From Clostridiales bacterium (GTDB lineage: Bacteria; Bacillota; Clostridia; Monoglobales; Monoglobaceae): a stretch of 12,624 bases of DNA. The notes beneath the pieces are model-generated. The model saw only the letters and a program-made list of their open reading frames with translations. It ran no database searches and had not been told where the DNA came from. How positions within the stretch are numbered: the first letter of the stretch is position 1; every line of letters begins with the position of its first letter. Positions 1-6,368 of the stretch are shown piece by piece. The translations under genes were made by a program, and so were the position numbers. The stretch covers positions 1 to 12,624 of the forward strand of contig JAEDLZ010000033.1 in assembly GCA_016303265.1 (NCBI GenBank), given 5' to 3'.

Positions 1-1
1 T

Positions 2-982
2 GTCAACAATCCGATTGAGTACATTCTTGACTGTATCAATACAATTTACAGCATAAAGCACAAAAACGGTGCAATCCGCCGGGTCAATGTCAATATTGCC
101 GCAACTACCGTTGAAAATTATAAAAAGCTTAAAGATGCCGGAATTGGCACATATATTCTTTTTCAGGAAACCTATCATAAGGAGAGCTACGAGCGCCTTC
201 ATCCCACCGGTCCGAAACACAATTACGCCTATCATACCGAGGCTATGGACAGGGCTATGGAGGGCGGAATAGACGATGTCGGGCTTGGCGTTCTCTTCGG
301 TCTTGAGCTTTACAGATACGAATTTGCAGGACTTTTAATGCACGCTGAGCACCTTGAGGCGGTTCACGGAGTAGGTCCGCACACAATCAGCGTTCCTCGG
401 GTTAAGCGTGCAGACGATATTGACCCTGATGAGTTCGACAACGGCATAAGCGATGAAATATTTGCTAAAATTGTTGCCTGCATCCGTGTTGCCGTGCCAT
501 ATACGGGTATGATTATTTCCACGAGAGAGTCTGAGGCTGTCCGTGAGAAAGTTCTTAAACTGGGCATTTCTCAGATAAGCGGAGGCTCCCGTACTTCTGT
601 GGGAGGGTACACAGACGAAGAGCGTCCCCATGATACCGAACAGTTTGATGTTTCCGACCAGAGGACTCTTGACGATGTTGTGAAATGGCTTATGGAGCTG
701 GGTTACATTCCGAGCTTCTGCACAGCTTGCTACCGTGAGGGCAGAACAGGCGACAGATTTATGAGTCTTGCCAAAAACGGTCAGATTCAGAATTGCTGTC
801 ATCCGAACGCCCTGATGACGCTTAAGGAATTTTTAAACGACTATGCATCAGAGGAAACGAGAAAAATCGGAAACGCTTTGATAGACAGCGAAACAGGCAA
901 TGTGCCCAATCCGAAAACGAGAAGTATTCTTCTGGAAAACCTCGATAAAATCGAAAACGGTATGAGAGATTTCCGTTTCTGA
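2..982 (+). CDS. hydG: [FeFe] hydrogenase H-cluster maturase HydG, 5' end missing
   Basis: This is the C-terminal 326 residues of HydG; the frame is open from base 2 and ends at TGA 980-982. HydG is a radical SAM tyrosine lyase that makes the CO and cyanide ligands of the [FeFe]-hydrogenase H-cluster, delivered as an Fe(CO)2CN synthon. The family is about 470 residues long, so roughly the first 145, including the CX3CX2C radical SAM cluster site, lie outside the window. What is seen is the second half of the barrel (FQETYH, HPTGPKHNYAYHTEA, GIDDVGLGVLFGL, GPHTISVPR, RESEAVR, GGSRTSVGGY) and the auxiliary-cluster motif CX2CX22C: CTAC at about fragment residues 240-243, with the third Cys at about 266 in NCCHPNA. 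That motif separates HydG from ThiH. The fragment ends in ENGMRDFRF. hydF follows on the same strand 194 bases on, which supports the assignment. Confidence 0.96.
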   Translation, partial: VNNPIEYILDCINTIYSIKHKNGAIRRVNVNIAATTVENYKKLKDAGIGTYILFQETYHKESYERLHPTGPKHNYAYHTEAMDRAMEGGIDDVGLGVLFGLELYRYEFAGLLMHAEHLEAVHGVGPHTISVPRVKRADDIDPDEFDNGISDEIFAKIVACIRVAVPYTGMIISTRESEAVREKVLKLGISQISGGSRTSVGGYTDEERPHDTEQFDVSDQRTLDDVVKWLMELGYIPSFCTACYREGRTGDRFMSLAKNGQIQNCCHPNALMTLKEFLNDYASEETRKIGNALIDSETGNVPNPKTRSILLENLDKIENGMRDFRF

Positions 983-1087
983 TAAAATGCAGCGAAATCC
1001 CGAATAAATCCGGTCAGCAAAAGTATATGGGCAGGTAACCGTGATTCTTTGAATTTGGCGTTCCTGTTCAGCAACGCTATTTATAAA

Positions 1088-1154
1088 GGCGCAGCATAGC
1101 TTAATGGCATGGCTTGTTTCAGTGCAGAAATAAGCCGTCGGATTATGCTGCGGC
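1088..1154 (+). promoter_or_regulatory. inverted-repeat leader in front of hydF
   Basis: The hydG-hydF gap contains an inverted repeat ending just before the hydF ribosome site. GCAGCATA (1091-1098) pairs perfectly with TATGCTGC (1144-1151). It is extended by GGC (1088-1090) against GGC (1152-1154), with one mismatch. Nested inside are GGCTT (1111-1115) and AAGCC (1132-1136). A smaller stem, GCGTT with AACGC, lies just upstream (about 1059-1078). No T-run follows, so it does not look like a terminator. It could be a processing site or a translation-control leader; no known riboswitch class was recognised. Confidence 0.35.
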
Positions 1155-1176
1155 GACAGAAAGGAATGATTACAAG

Positions 1177-2355
1177 ATGAGTTTAAACAGTACACCTGCT
1201 TCCGACAGGGTTCATATCGGAATTTTCGGCAGAAGAAACGCAGGAAAATCCAGCCTTATAAACGCAATAACAAATCAGAATATTGCCATTGTTTCCGATG
1301 TTTTGGGAACTACAACCGACCCTGTTTATAAGGCAATGGAGCTCCTTCCTCTGGGTCCCGTGATGATTATAGACACACCCGGACTTGACGATGACGGAAT
1401 TTTAGGGGAAATGCGCATTAAAAAGACCAATCAGGTCTTAAACAAGACCGATATTGCGATTGTTGTAATCGACAGCGAAATGGGCAAAACCTCCCTTGAA
1501 ACCGACCTTATTGAAAAAATAAAGGCAAAGAAAATTCCATACATAACGGTGTTTAACAAGGCGGATTCAAAAAATCCGTCCGTTTCCGATGATGAAATTG
1601 CCGTCAGCGCAAAAACAGGTAAAAATATAAACGAGCTTAAAGAACGAATTGCAAAGCTCAATAAAGCGGAAATTTATGAATATCCTATCATTTCCGACCT
1701 GATTGAAAGCAATGATACGGTTATTCTTGTAATTCCGGTTGATGAGGCCGCACCGAAGGGCAGGATTATTCTTCCTCAGCAACAAACCCTGCGTGAAATT
1801 CTCGACTCGGGCGCCGCGGCTGTCTGTGTTCAGCCTAGCGAGCTTGATGCGGTAATAAAAAACCTTAAAAATCCTCCTAAAATGGTCGTAACCGACAGTC
1901 AGGCATTTAAAGAGGTTTCAGAAATTGTTCCCGAAAATATTTTGCTGACCTCCTTCTCCATTTTGCTTGCCCGCCACAAAGGCAAGCTCTTTGACCAGCT
2001 TAAAGGAGCCGCGGCGCTTGACAGCTTAAAGGACGGCGACATTGTTCTTATTTCGGAGGGCTGCACCCACCACCGTCAGTGCAACGACATCGGCACGGTC
2101 AAGCTTCCGAGACTTATAAAGGAATATACCGGCGCAGATATTATATTTGAATATACAAGCGGAACGGAATTTCCCGACGATTTATCAAAATACAAACTTA
2201 TTGTTCACTGCGGGGGATGTATGCTCAATGAGCGTGAGATGAAATACCGTATAAAAACCGCACAGGATCAGGATATTCCCATAACAAATTACGGAATGGT
2301 TCTTGCAAAAGTCAACGGAATCCTTGACCGCAGTCTTGAGGTGTTTGATATTTAA
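1177..2355 (+). CDS. hydF: [FeFe] hydrogenase H-cluster maturation GTPase HydF
   Basis: HydF is the GTPase and [4Fe-4S] scaffold on which the H-cluster 2Fe subcluster is assembled before transfer to apo-hydrogenase. The GTPase domain (about residues 10-165 of 392) has the P-loop GRRNAGKS (18-25), switch-I GTTTDP (44-49), G3 DTPG (66-69) and G4 NKAD (127-130). A dimerisation domain follows, then the C-terminal cluster domain with CTH (C296, H298) and HCGGC (H344, C345, C348), the family's CxH...HCxxC ligand set. The start was set at ATG 1177, giving MSLNSTPASD, because AGAAAGGA (1158-1165) lies 11 bases upstream. An in-frame ATG at 1114 would add 21 residues of poor quality that run through the leader inverted repeat. 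Length is normal for the family. A strong hairpin 42 bases past the stop probably ends the transcript. Confidence 0.97.
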   Translation: MSLNSTPASDRVHIGIFGRRNAGKSSLINAITNQNIAIVSDVLGTTTDPVYKAMELLPLGPVMIIDTPGLDDDGILGEMRIKKTNQVLNKTDIAIVVIDSEMGKTSLETDLIEKIKAKKIPYITVFNKADSKNPSVSDDEIAVSAKTGKNINELKERIAKLNKAEIYEYPIISDLIESNDTVILVIPVDEAAPKGRIILPQQQTLREILDSGAAAVCVQPSELDAVIKNLKNPPKMVVTDSQAFKEVSEIVPENILLTSFSILLARHKGKLFDQLKGAAALDSLKDGDIVLISEGCTHHRQCNDIGTVKLPRLIKEYTGADIIFEYTSGTEFPDDLSKYKLIVHCGGCMLNEREMKYRIKTAQDQDIPITNYGMVLAKVNGILDRSLEVFDI

Positions 2356-2396
2356 TAAAACGCATTTCAGCGGCCGTGCATTTTTCTAAAGCCGCA

Positions 2397-2440
2397 AAAG
2401 GGAGCATGGCGAAATAAAATCATTTCGCCATGCTCCCTTT
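2397..2440. terminator. strong hairpin between hydF and tRNA-Gly
   Basis: A perfect 19-base inverted repeat: AAAGGGAGCATGGCGAAAT at 2397-2415 and its exact complement at 2422-2440, with the six-base loop AAAATC. A four-A run (2396-2399) overlaps the left arm and a T-rich stretch (TTTCTTGATTT) overlaps and follows the right arm, so it can act in both directions. It most likely ends the hydG-hydF transcript and may back up the tRNA terminator on the other strand. Confidence 0.85.
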
Positions 2441-2461
2441 CTTGATTTATACCATTTTGAC

Positions 2462-2491
2462 AAAAAAACGGCAAGCCGAAAAGCCTGCCGT
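2462..2491 (-). terminator. terminator of tRNA-Gly
   Basis: Read on the minus strand, CGGCAGGC and GCTTGCCG form an 8-bp stem with one G-T pair around a short TTTTCG loop, followed at once by seven Ts (A-run at 2462-2468 on the plus strand). This is a textbook intrinsic terminator, starting five bases after the CCA end of the tRNA. Confidence 0.9.
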
Positions 2492-2495
2492 AATC

Positions 2496-2569
2496 TGGAG
2501 CGGGTAACGGGAATCGAACCCATAACCTCAGCTTGGGAAGCTGATGTTTTACCACTAAACTACACCCGC
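2496..2569 (-). tRNA. tRNA-Gly(CCC)
   Basis: A 74-base cloverleaf on the minus strand with the CCA end encoded (plus-strand TGG at 2496-2498). The acceptor stem GCGGGTG pairs with TACCCGC, closing with a G-T pair. The T-arm carries GGGTTCGATTCCC. The anticodon stem TCAGC/GCTGA encloses the seven-base loop TTCCCAA, so the anticodon is CCC, which reads GGG glycine codons. It is the rarer glycine acceptor in low-GC bacteria, where TCC and GCC are the usual ones. It stands alone with its own promoter and terminator. Confidence 0.95.
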
Positions 2570-2591
2570 GTTTTTATTATCAACTTTCTTT

Positions 2592-2620
2592 ATTTTAACA
2601 CAGATTTTTAATTAAGTCAA
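2592..2620 (-). promoter_or_regulatory. promoter of tRNA-Gly
   Basis: On the minus strand, -35 TTGACT (2615-2620) and -10 TAAAAT (2592-2597) are separated by 17 bases. Transcription would start about 15 bases before the mature tRNA. The match to the housekeeping sigma-factor consensus is strong. Confidence 0.8.
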
Positions 2621-2699
2621 TACAAATTTTCTCTAAAATCATCCTATCCCGAAATTTTCTTCTGCAACACATTTTCATAAATCGGCACAATCCCCTGCA

Positions 2700-3383
2700 T
2701 TAACCGAGCTTATCAATTTTTAAAACCTTTAGAACCAAATTTTCAACTCTGAAATGTATATCAAATTCCGCAAATTTCATGCTGTATACCCGGTCTGCAT
2801 TGCTTTGGTACGACGGGCGCGGGTCATCGGCAAGACATTCGCACACCGCCCTTCTCTTTTCTTTTGGAATTATCCCGAGCAGTTCTTTGGGAAATTCCAA
2901 CTTAAGCCTGTGGGCGGAATTTTCTTCCGCATAACTTCCTTTTGCGTCCTCGTGGCAATCCGCATACGGTATGTACGGCTTTATATCGTAAATCGGCGTC
3001 ATATCGAGCAAATCTATTCCCGATACCACAAGCACCGTTCCGTCTTTTTCGGTTTTTTCAACTCTTTTAAGTCTTACCGACGACAGTCCTATAGGGTTCG
3101 GGCGAAACGGCGAGCGGCTCGCGAAAACGCCCACTCTCTTGTTTCCCCCAAGACGAGGCGGTCTGACCGTTGCCGACCAACCCTTTTTATGTGCCTTTGA
3201 AAAATCAAATATGAGCCATAAATGTGAGAATTTCTCAATTCCGCGCAGTGCATCGGGATTTCTGTATTCAGGAAGAAATTTCACCGTTCCCTCAAGAGCT
3301 CCAGCACGGCCGCTTTGCCGCGGAATCCCGAATTTTTCCTTAAAATCCGTATGTATATACGCAATCGGTTCCAGTTTCAGCAT
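2700..3383 (-). CDS. trmO: tRNA (N6-threonylcarbamoyladenosine(37)-N6)-methyltransferase TrmO
   Basis: TrmO (YaeB/TsaA family) uses S-adenosylmethionine to methylate t6A at position 37 of certain threonine tRNAs, fine-tuning decoding next to the anticodon. The 227-residue protein has the family signatures in order: HLWLIFDFS (54-62), RPPRLGGNKRVGVFASRSPF (74-93) followed by RPNPIGLSSV (94-103), DLLDMTPIYDIKPYIPYAD (124-142), and DPRPSYQ (187-193) in the C-terminal domain. Its length fits the longer two-domain form. The start is ATG 3383, with AAGGAG at 3397-3402. That ribosome site contains the TAA stop of the upstream MATE gene (3401-3403), so trmO is co-transcribed and probably translationally coupled to it. 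A link in function between the exporter and tRNA methylation is not evident. Confidence 0.95.
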   Translation of the reverse strand: MLKLEPIAYIHTDFKEKFGIPRQSGRAGALEGTVKFLPEYRNPDALRGIEKFSHLWLIFDFSKAHKKGWSATVRPPRLGGNKRVGVFASRSPFRPNPIGLSSVRLKRVEKTEKDGTVLVVSGIDLLDMTPIYDIKPYIPYADCHEDAKGSYAEENSAHRLKLEFPKELLGIIPKEKRRAVCECLADDPRPSYQSNADRVYSMKFAEFDIHFRVENLVLKVLKIDKLG

Positions 3384-3400
3384 GATTTTTATGTTTCTCC

Positions 3401-4741
3401 TTAAATACTTTGCAGCCGTTTTTTTGCCGCCTTAAAATATATATACATTGTCATAGAGGTTACAAACCAAGAAAGCGGGTATGAAACAAACAGAGTTACA
3501 AGCGTTCTGTTAAGAGGCCATATAATAAATATCCAGAAAATTCTTATACCGCAAACCCCTGCGACAGAAACAAGCATGGGAATAATTCCTTCGCCCATTC
3601 CTCTGATTGTTCCTCCTACCACCTCCATTATTCCGCAAATAAAATACAGCGTTGCAATAATCATCATGCGCTGCATTCCGAACATTACAACCTCCTCTTC
3701 GTTTGTGAAAAGATGCAAAAGCGGTTTGCCTAACACCAATACGGTTATTCCGAGGACAAGCCCCACCGCTGTAACCAAAAATACGGAATACTTAAAGCCT
3801 TTGTCTATTCGTTCATACTCCTCAGCGCCCTTATTCTGACTTACAAAGGTTGTTGCGGCTACGCCTATGGCGTTCATAGGCATATAGATAAAGTTTTCTA
3901 TGTTAGAATCCGCCGCACAGCCCGCTGTTGCCGCCGCACCAAAGCTGTTAACGCTTGACTGAATAACAAGATTCGAAAAGGAAAACAAACAGCTGTTAAT
4001 CCCCGTGGGCAGGCCGAGCCGCAATATCTTTATCAGAAATTTTTTGTCGAAACGAATGCTTTTAATTTCTATCCTGTAGGACGCGTCAACCCTCATAAGA
4101 CGATAAAGAGCAAGTATGCAGCAAACTGTCTGGGATATAATGGTCGCTGCGGCTACGCCGTCGACATCCATTCCTAAAACAATTACGAATATCAGGTTTA
4201 ATACTATATTAAGAGCTGCCGAAATTACAAGGTAGTATAACGGGCGTTTTGAATCGCCGATTGCTCTTAAAATTCCGGCAAGAAAATTATACAAAAGCGT
4301 CGGCAAAGTTCCGCAAAAATATACAGAGGTGTATTTTACCGCATAAGGCATAACAGCTTCCGGCGTTTTAATTGCTCTGAGAATAGGTCTTAGCACGGCA
4401 AGCCCCAAGCCTGTAATTAGGACCCCGCAAACGAGCGCAAGAGCCACGGCGGTATGAACAACCTTTTTCATATTGGCATTGTCTTTTGCTCCGAAGCATT
4501 GTCCTGCAACAATGCTTGCCCCGGTCGAAAGACCTATAAAAAAATTTATAACAAGATTTATAAGCGATGCGCTGCCTCCAACACCGGCAAGAGCCAAACT
4601 GGAACTGAATTTTCCGATTATAACGGAATCAAAGGTGTTGTATAGCTGCTGTAAAATCCCTGTCAAAACAAGCGGAATAGCAAATTTAATCAATTTGCCG
4701 AGTATCGGTCCGCTTGTCATCGATTTTGAATCCGCCGTCAT
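3401..4741 (-). CDS. MATE family multidrug/cation exporter
   Basis: A polytopic inner-membrane protein of the multidrug and toxic compound extrusion family, which exports organic cations or other small molecules in exchange for Na+ or H+. The 446-residue protein opens with the typical MTSGPILGKLIKFAIP segment and LQQLYNTFDSVIIGKF, and contains about twelve hydrophobic segments in two repeated halves. The loop sequences GILRAIGDSKRP in the first half and GTIRGMGEGIIP in the second are MATE landmarks. The start was set at ATG 4741 because GAGAGGGG (4747-4754) lies five bases upstream. An in-frame ATG at 4759 would add six residues but has no ribosome site. It is the first gene of an operon with trmO. 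The substrate cannot be inferred. Confidence 0.93.
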   Translation of the reverse strand: MTADSKSMTSGPILGKLIKFAIPLVLTGILQQLYNTFDSVIIGKFSSSLALAGVGGSASLINLVINFFIGLSTGASIVAGQCFGAKDNANMKKVVHTAVALALVCGVLITGLGLAVLRPILRAIKTPEAVMPYAVKYTSVYFCGTLPTLLYNFLAGILRAIGDSKRPLYYLVISAALNIVLNLIFVIVLGMDVDGVAAATIISQTVCCILALYRLMRVDASYRIEIKSIRFDKKFLIKILRLGLPTGINSCLFSFSNLVIQSSVNSFGAAATAGCAADSNIENFIYMPMNAIGVAATTFVSQNKGAEEYERIDKGFKYSVFLVTAVGLVLGITVLVLGKPLLHLFTNEEEVVMFGMQRMMIIATLYFICGIMEVVGGTIRGMGEGIIPMLVSVAGVCGIRIFWIFIIWPLNRTLVTLFVSYPLSWFVTSMTMYIYFKAAKKRLQSI

Positions 4742-4850
4742 TTTAGCCCCTCTCTTCATTATAATAGATAATCGCTGCGCTTATTTCCGCCATAATCGCA
4801 AACAGCCCGTCGCTTGCTTAATCCCTTAAAACAAGACCTGGCAAAATTCG

Positions 4851-4880
4851 GACGCTGTTTGTTCCGACACTGTCTTGTTC
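4851..4880 (-). repeat. tandem imperfect repeat overlapping the MATE transcription start
   Basis: Read on the plus strand, GACGCTGTTTGTTC (4851-4864) and GACACTGTCTTGTTC (4866-4880) form two copies at a 15-base period. The second copy ends against the -10 box. In addition GTCTTGTT (4872-4879) has an exact inverted partner AACAAGAC at 4830-4837. The position over and just after the transcription start is where a repressor operator would lie; no regulator gene is adjacent. Confidence 0.35.
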
Positions 4881-4909
4881 ATTATACTCCAAAAATATAA
4901 TTTTGTAAA
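4881..4909 (-). promoter_or_regulatory. promoter of the MATE-trmO operon
   Basis: On the minus strand, -35 TTTACA (4904-4909) and a perfect -10 TATAAT (4881-4886) are spaced by 17 bases. The leader before the MATE start codon would be about 130 bases. No known riboswitch consensus was recognised in it. Confidence 0.8.
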
Positions 4910-5122
4910 TACCAAAAAATGAAGCCCCTCGCTCCGTTTTGTCTGTATCACTTCCGAATTTCGGTTACAACCGCAATTTATCCGTATATTGTAAATTCAA
5001 AAAACCGTTTCGGTATCTTACAAGGCTATACGAAAGCATCTGACCTTCTCCCGGGCTAAGTCGGATTTGTCTTTAAGCATTTATTGTTTAGTCAAAAATT
5101 TCCTGAATTTCCCAATTCTCCT
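4910..5122. other. intergenic stretch with nothing recognised
   Basis: These bases lie between the divergent MATE promoter and the next plus-strand promoter. They contain stop codons in every frame and no ribosome site with a plausible gene. The only structure seen is the short palindrome CCGAATTTCGG at about 4955-4965. Confidence 0.6.
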
Positions 5123-5151
5123 TTGACAAATGAAAGTTTTTATGATAATAT
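5123..5151 (+). promoter_or_regulatory. strong promoter facing a gene-free region
   Basis: A perfect -35 TTGACA (5123-5128) and -10 TAATAT (5146-5151) are separated by 17 bases. The predicted start at about 5157-5159 is followed at once by a nested hairpin rather than by a ribosome site and gene. Confidence 0.7.
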
Positions 5152-5156
5152 AGTTA

Positions 5157-5227
5157 ATACACGATACATTTGGGGCTTGTTCGCAAACTTTTGCGTCAAG
5201 CCCCCTCTCTTTATCGCATTTGTTTTT
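5157..5227 (+). ncRNA. candidate small RNA or structured leader
   Basis: Directly after a strong promoter lies one nested stem in three segments. CGATA (5162-5166) pairs with TATCG (5212-5216), GGGGCTTG (5172-5179) with CAAGCCCC (5197-5204), and CGCAA (5182-5186) with TTGCG (5191-5195) around the loop ACTT. All pairs are Watson-Crick. A five-T run at 5223-5227, six bases past the last stem, could end the transcript, giving an RNA of about 70 bases. The short ORFs in the region have no ribosome site. No known RNA family was recognised. It could instead be the 5' leader of a longer transcript toward the gene at 5539. Confidence 0.45.
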
Positions 5228-5299
5228 ATGTCGGTAATCGGTTCTGTCGTATTCATATATCACAGCGCCTCACTTAGTTTTTAAATCGGAGCAACGTTC

Positions 5300-5337
5300 C
5301 GGCAATGCTTGTAAAGAGCAGAGAGCTTAAATTGCCG
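5300..5337 (+). other. stem-loop in intergenic region
   Basis: CGGCAAT (5300-5306) pairs exactly with ATTGCCG (5331-5337), with a weaker GCT/AGC pairing inside. No T-run follows. It lies between the putative small RNA and the 26-base palindrome and may be part of the same transcript. Confidence 0.35.
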
Positions 5338-5350
5338 TCCTCTTCATAAC

Positions 5351-5376
5351 CCAAAATCAACAATTGTTGATTTTGG
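5351..5376. repeat. perfect 26-base palindrome
   Basis: CCAAAATCAACAA (5351-5363) is followed immediately by its exact complement (5364-5376), with no spacer. A gapless AT-rich palindrome is more typical of a dimeric DNA-binding protein's operator than of a terminator, and no T-run follows. It sits about 80 bases upstream of the promoter of the next gene. Confidence 0.7.
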
Positions 5377-5456
5377 TTGATAATGTTAAGCTATACAGAA
5401 ACAAATAACGCCGGATTTTAAAATTTTACAAAAGCCAGAAATTTAATTAAATTGTC

Positions 5457-5485
5457 TTGACACGCTTGGTTTATACAAATATAAT
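5457..5485 (+). promoter_or_regulatory. perfect-consensus promoter of the PF06541 gene
   Basis: TTGACA (5457-5462), 17 bases, TATAAT (5480-5485): an exact match to the housekeeping consensus in both boxes and spacing. It leaves a leader of about 45 bases before the start codon at 5539. Confidence 0.85.
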
Positions 5486-5538
5486 ATAGATAAGCCGTAA
5501 GATGAAATTTTCAATAACAAATCAGGATGTGATTTTAC

Positions 5539-6276
5539 ATGAGTCTGTTTTTGGAATTAGCGCTTATATTTTTTCTCGGTTCGGTTTCGGGGTGGGTACT
5601 TGAGGTTTTCTTCCGCAGGTATCTTTCTCAGGCAAACCCTGAAAGAAAATGGATAAATCCGGGATATTGCACGGGCCCTTATCTTCCTTTGTACGGATTT
5701 GGGCTGTGTATAATGTATCTGATAGCAGATATTGAGCGGTATAATCTGATAGAAAGTCCTTTTTGGACTAAGGTATTTCTGTTTCTTGCCATAGCTGTTT
5801 GTATGACGGTTATAGAATATATTGCAGGCATAATTTTGCTTAAAGCAGGGAATGTGCGCCTGTGGGATTATTCGGATGAACGGGGCAACATTCAGGGTAT
5901 CATATGCCCGAAATTTTCTCTTATTTGGGCAGCGCTCGGAGCGGTATATTATTTCCTCATTCATCCGCACATACTGAATGCGGTTCGCTGGTTATCTCAA
6001 AATTTGGCGTATTCATTTGCAATAGGTATGTTTTACGGCATATTTATTCTTGATGTGGCTCATTCGCTTCACCTTACCGCCAAGATTAAGCAATACGCCG
6101 AAGAGAACAATGTGGTTGTCAGATATGAGGCGCTCAAAGCGGATATTCGCTTGCATTACGAAAAAACAACACAGAAATATCACTTTTTCCGTCCGTTTCA
6201 CAGCGACCGCGCGCTTTCTGAGCACCTGAGGGATATTATGGGCAGCTTTGAAATAAGAAGAAAAAACAAAAAGTAA
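5539..6276 (+). CDS. PF06541 (CmpB-type) putative ABC-transporter permease-like membrane protein
   Basis: A 245-residue integral membrane protein of the family named 'putative ABC-transporter type IV' (PF06541), common in Firmicutes and of unproven function. The conserved segments are visible: GWVLEVFFRR (18-27), NPGYCTGPYLPLYGFG (40-55), IEYIAGIILL (92-101) and RLWDYSDERGNIQGIICPKF (107-126). About five membrane segments can be seen at roughly 3-23, 48-66, 78-101, 122-143 and 155-175. They are followed by a charged cytoplasmic tail ending in RRKNKK. AGGATGTG (from 5524) precedes the ATG. No ATPase subunit gene is beside it, so the transporter label is weak. It has its own consensus promoter and may run on into ftsH, 92 bases downstream. 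Confidence 0.85.
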   Translation: MSLFLELALIFFLGSVSGWVLEVFFRRYLSQANPERKWINPGYCTGPYLPLYGFGLCIMYLIADIERYNLIESPFWTKVFLFLAIAVCMTVIEYIAGIILLKAGNVRLWDYSDERGNIQGIICPKFSLIWAALGAVYYFLIHPHILNAVRWLSQNLAYSFAIGMFYGIFILDVAHSLHLTAKIKQYAEENNVVVRYEALKADIRLHYEKTTQKYHFFRPFHSDRALSEHLRDIMGSFEIRRKNKK

Positions 6277-6368
6277 ATTCATACTATTTAGAAAAATTTA
6301 TAAATAAAACAAAATGAACAGAAAATTTAAAAATATATCAATATATTGGAAAGTGGGAGAAGCGAAAA

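Noticed and set aside
335..802. Antisense 155-codon ORF within hydG
   Set aside because: It is a shadow of a strongly conserved coding frame on the other strand, with no ribosome site or recognisable domain.
1114..1176. Longer hydF start at ATG 1114
   Set aside because: It would translate the leader inverted repeat, adds residues unlike the family, and lacks a ribosome site. ATG 1177 has one.
2367..2555. Minus-strand 62-codon ORF
   Set aside because: It is made of the tRNA-Gly gene, its terminator and the hydF hairpin read as codons.
4742..4880. Riboswitch in the MATE leader
   Set aside because: The 130-base leader was compared by eye with the guanidine and other classes linked to exporters. 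No consensus core was seen, and the inverted repeat overlaps the transcription start, so it fits DNA operators better.
5081..5284. Overlapping plus and minus short ORFs (60-66 codons) in the intergenic gap
   Set aside because: Neither has a ribosome site, and both run through the promoter and the nested hairpin, which explain the region better.
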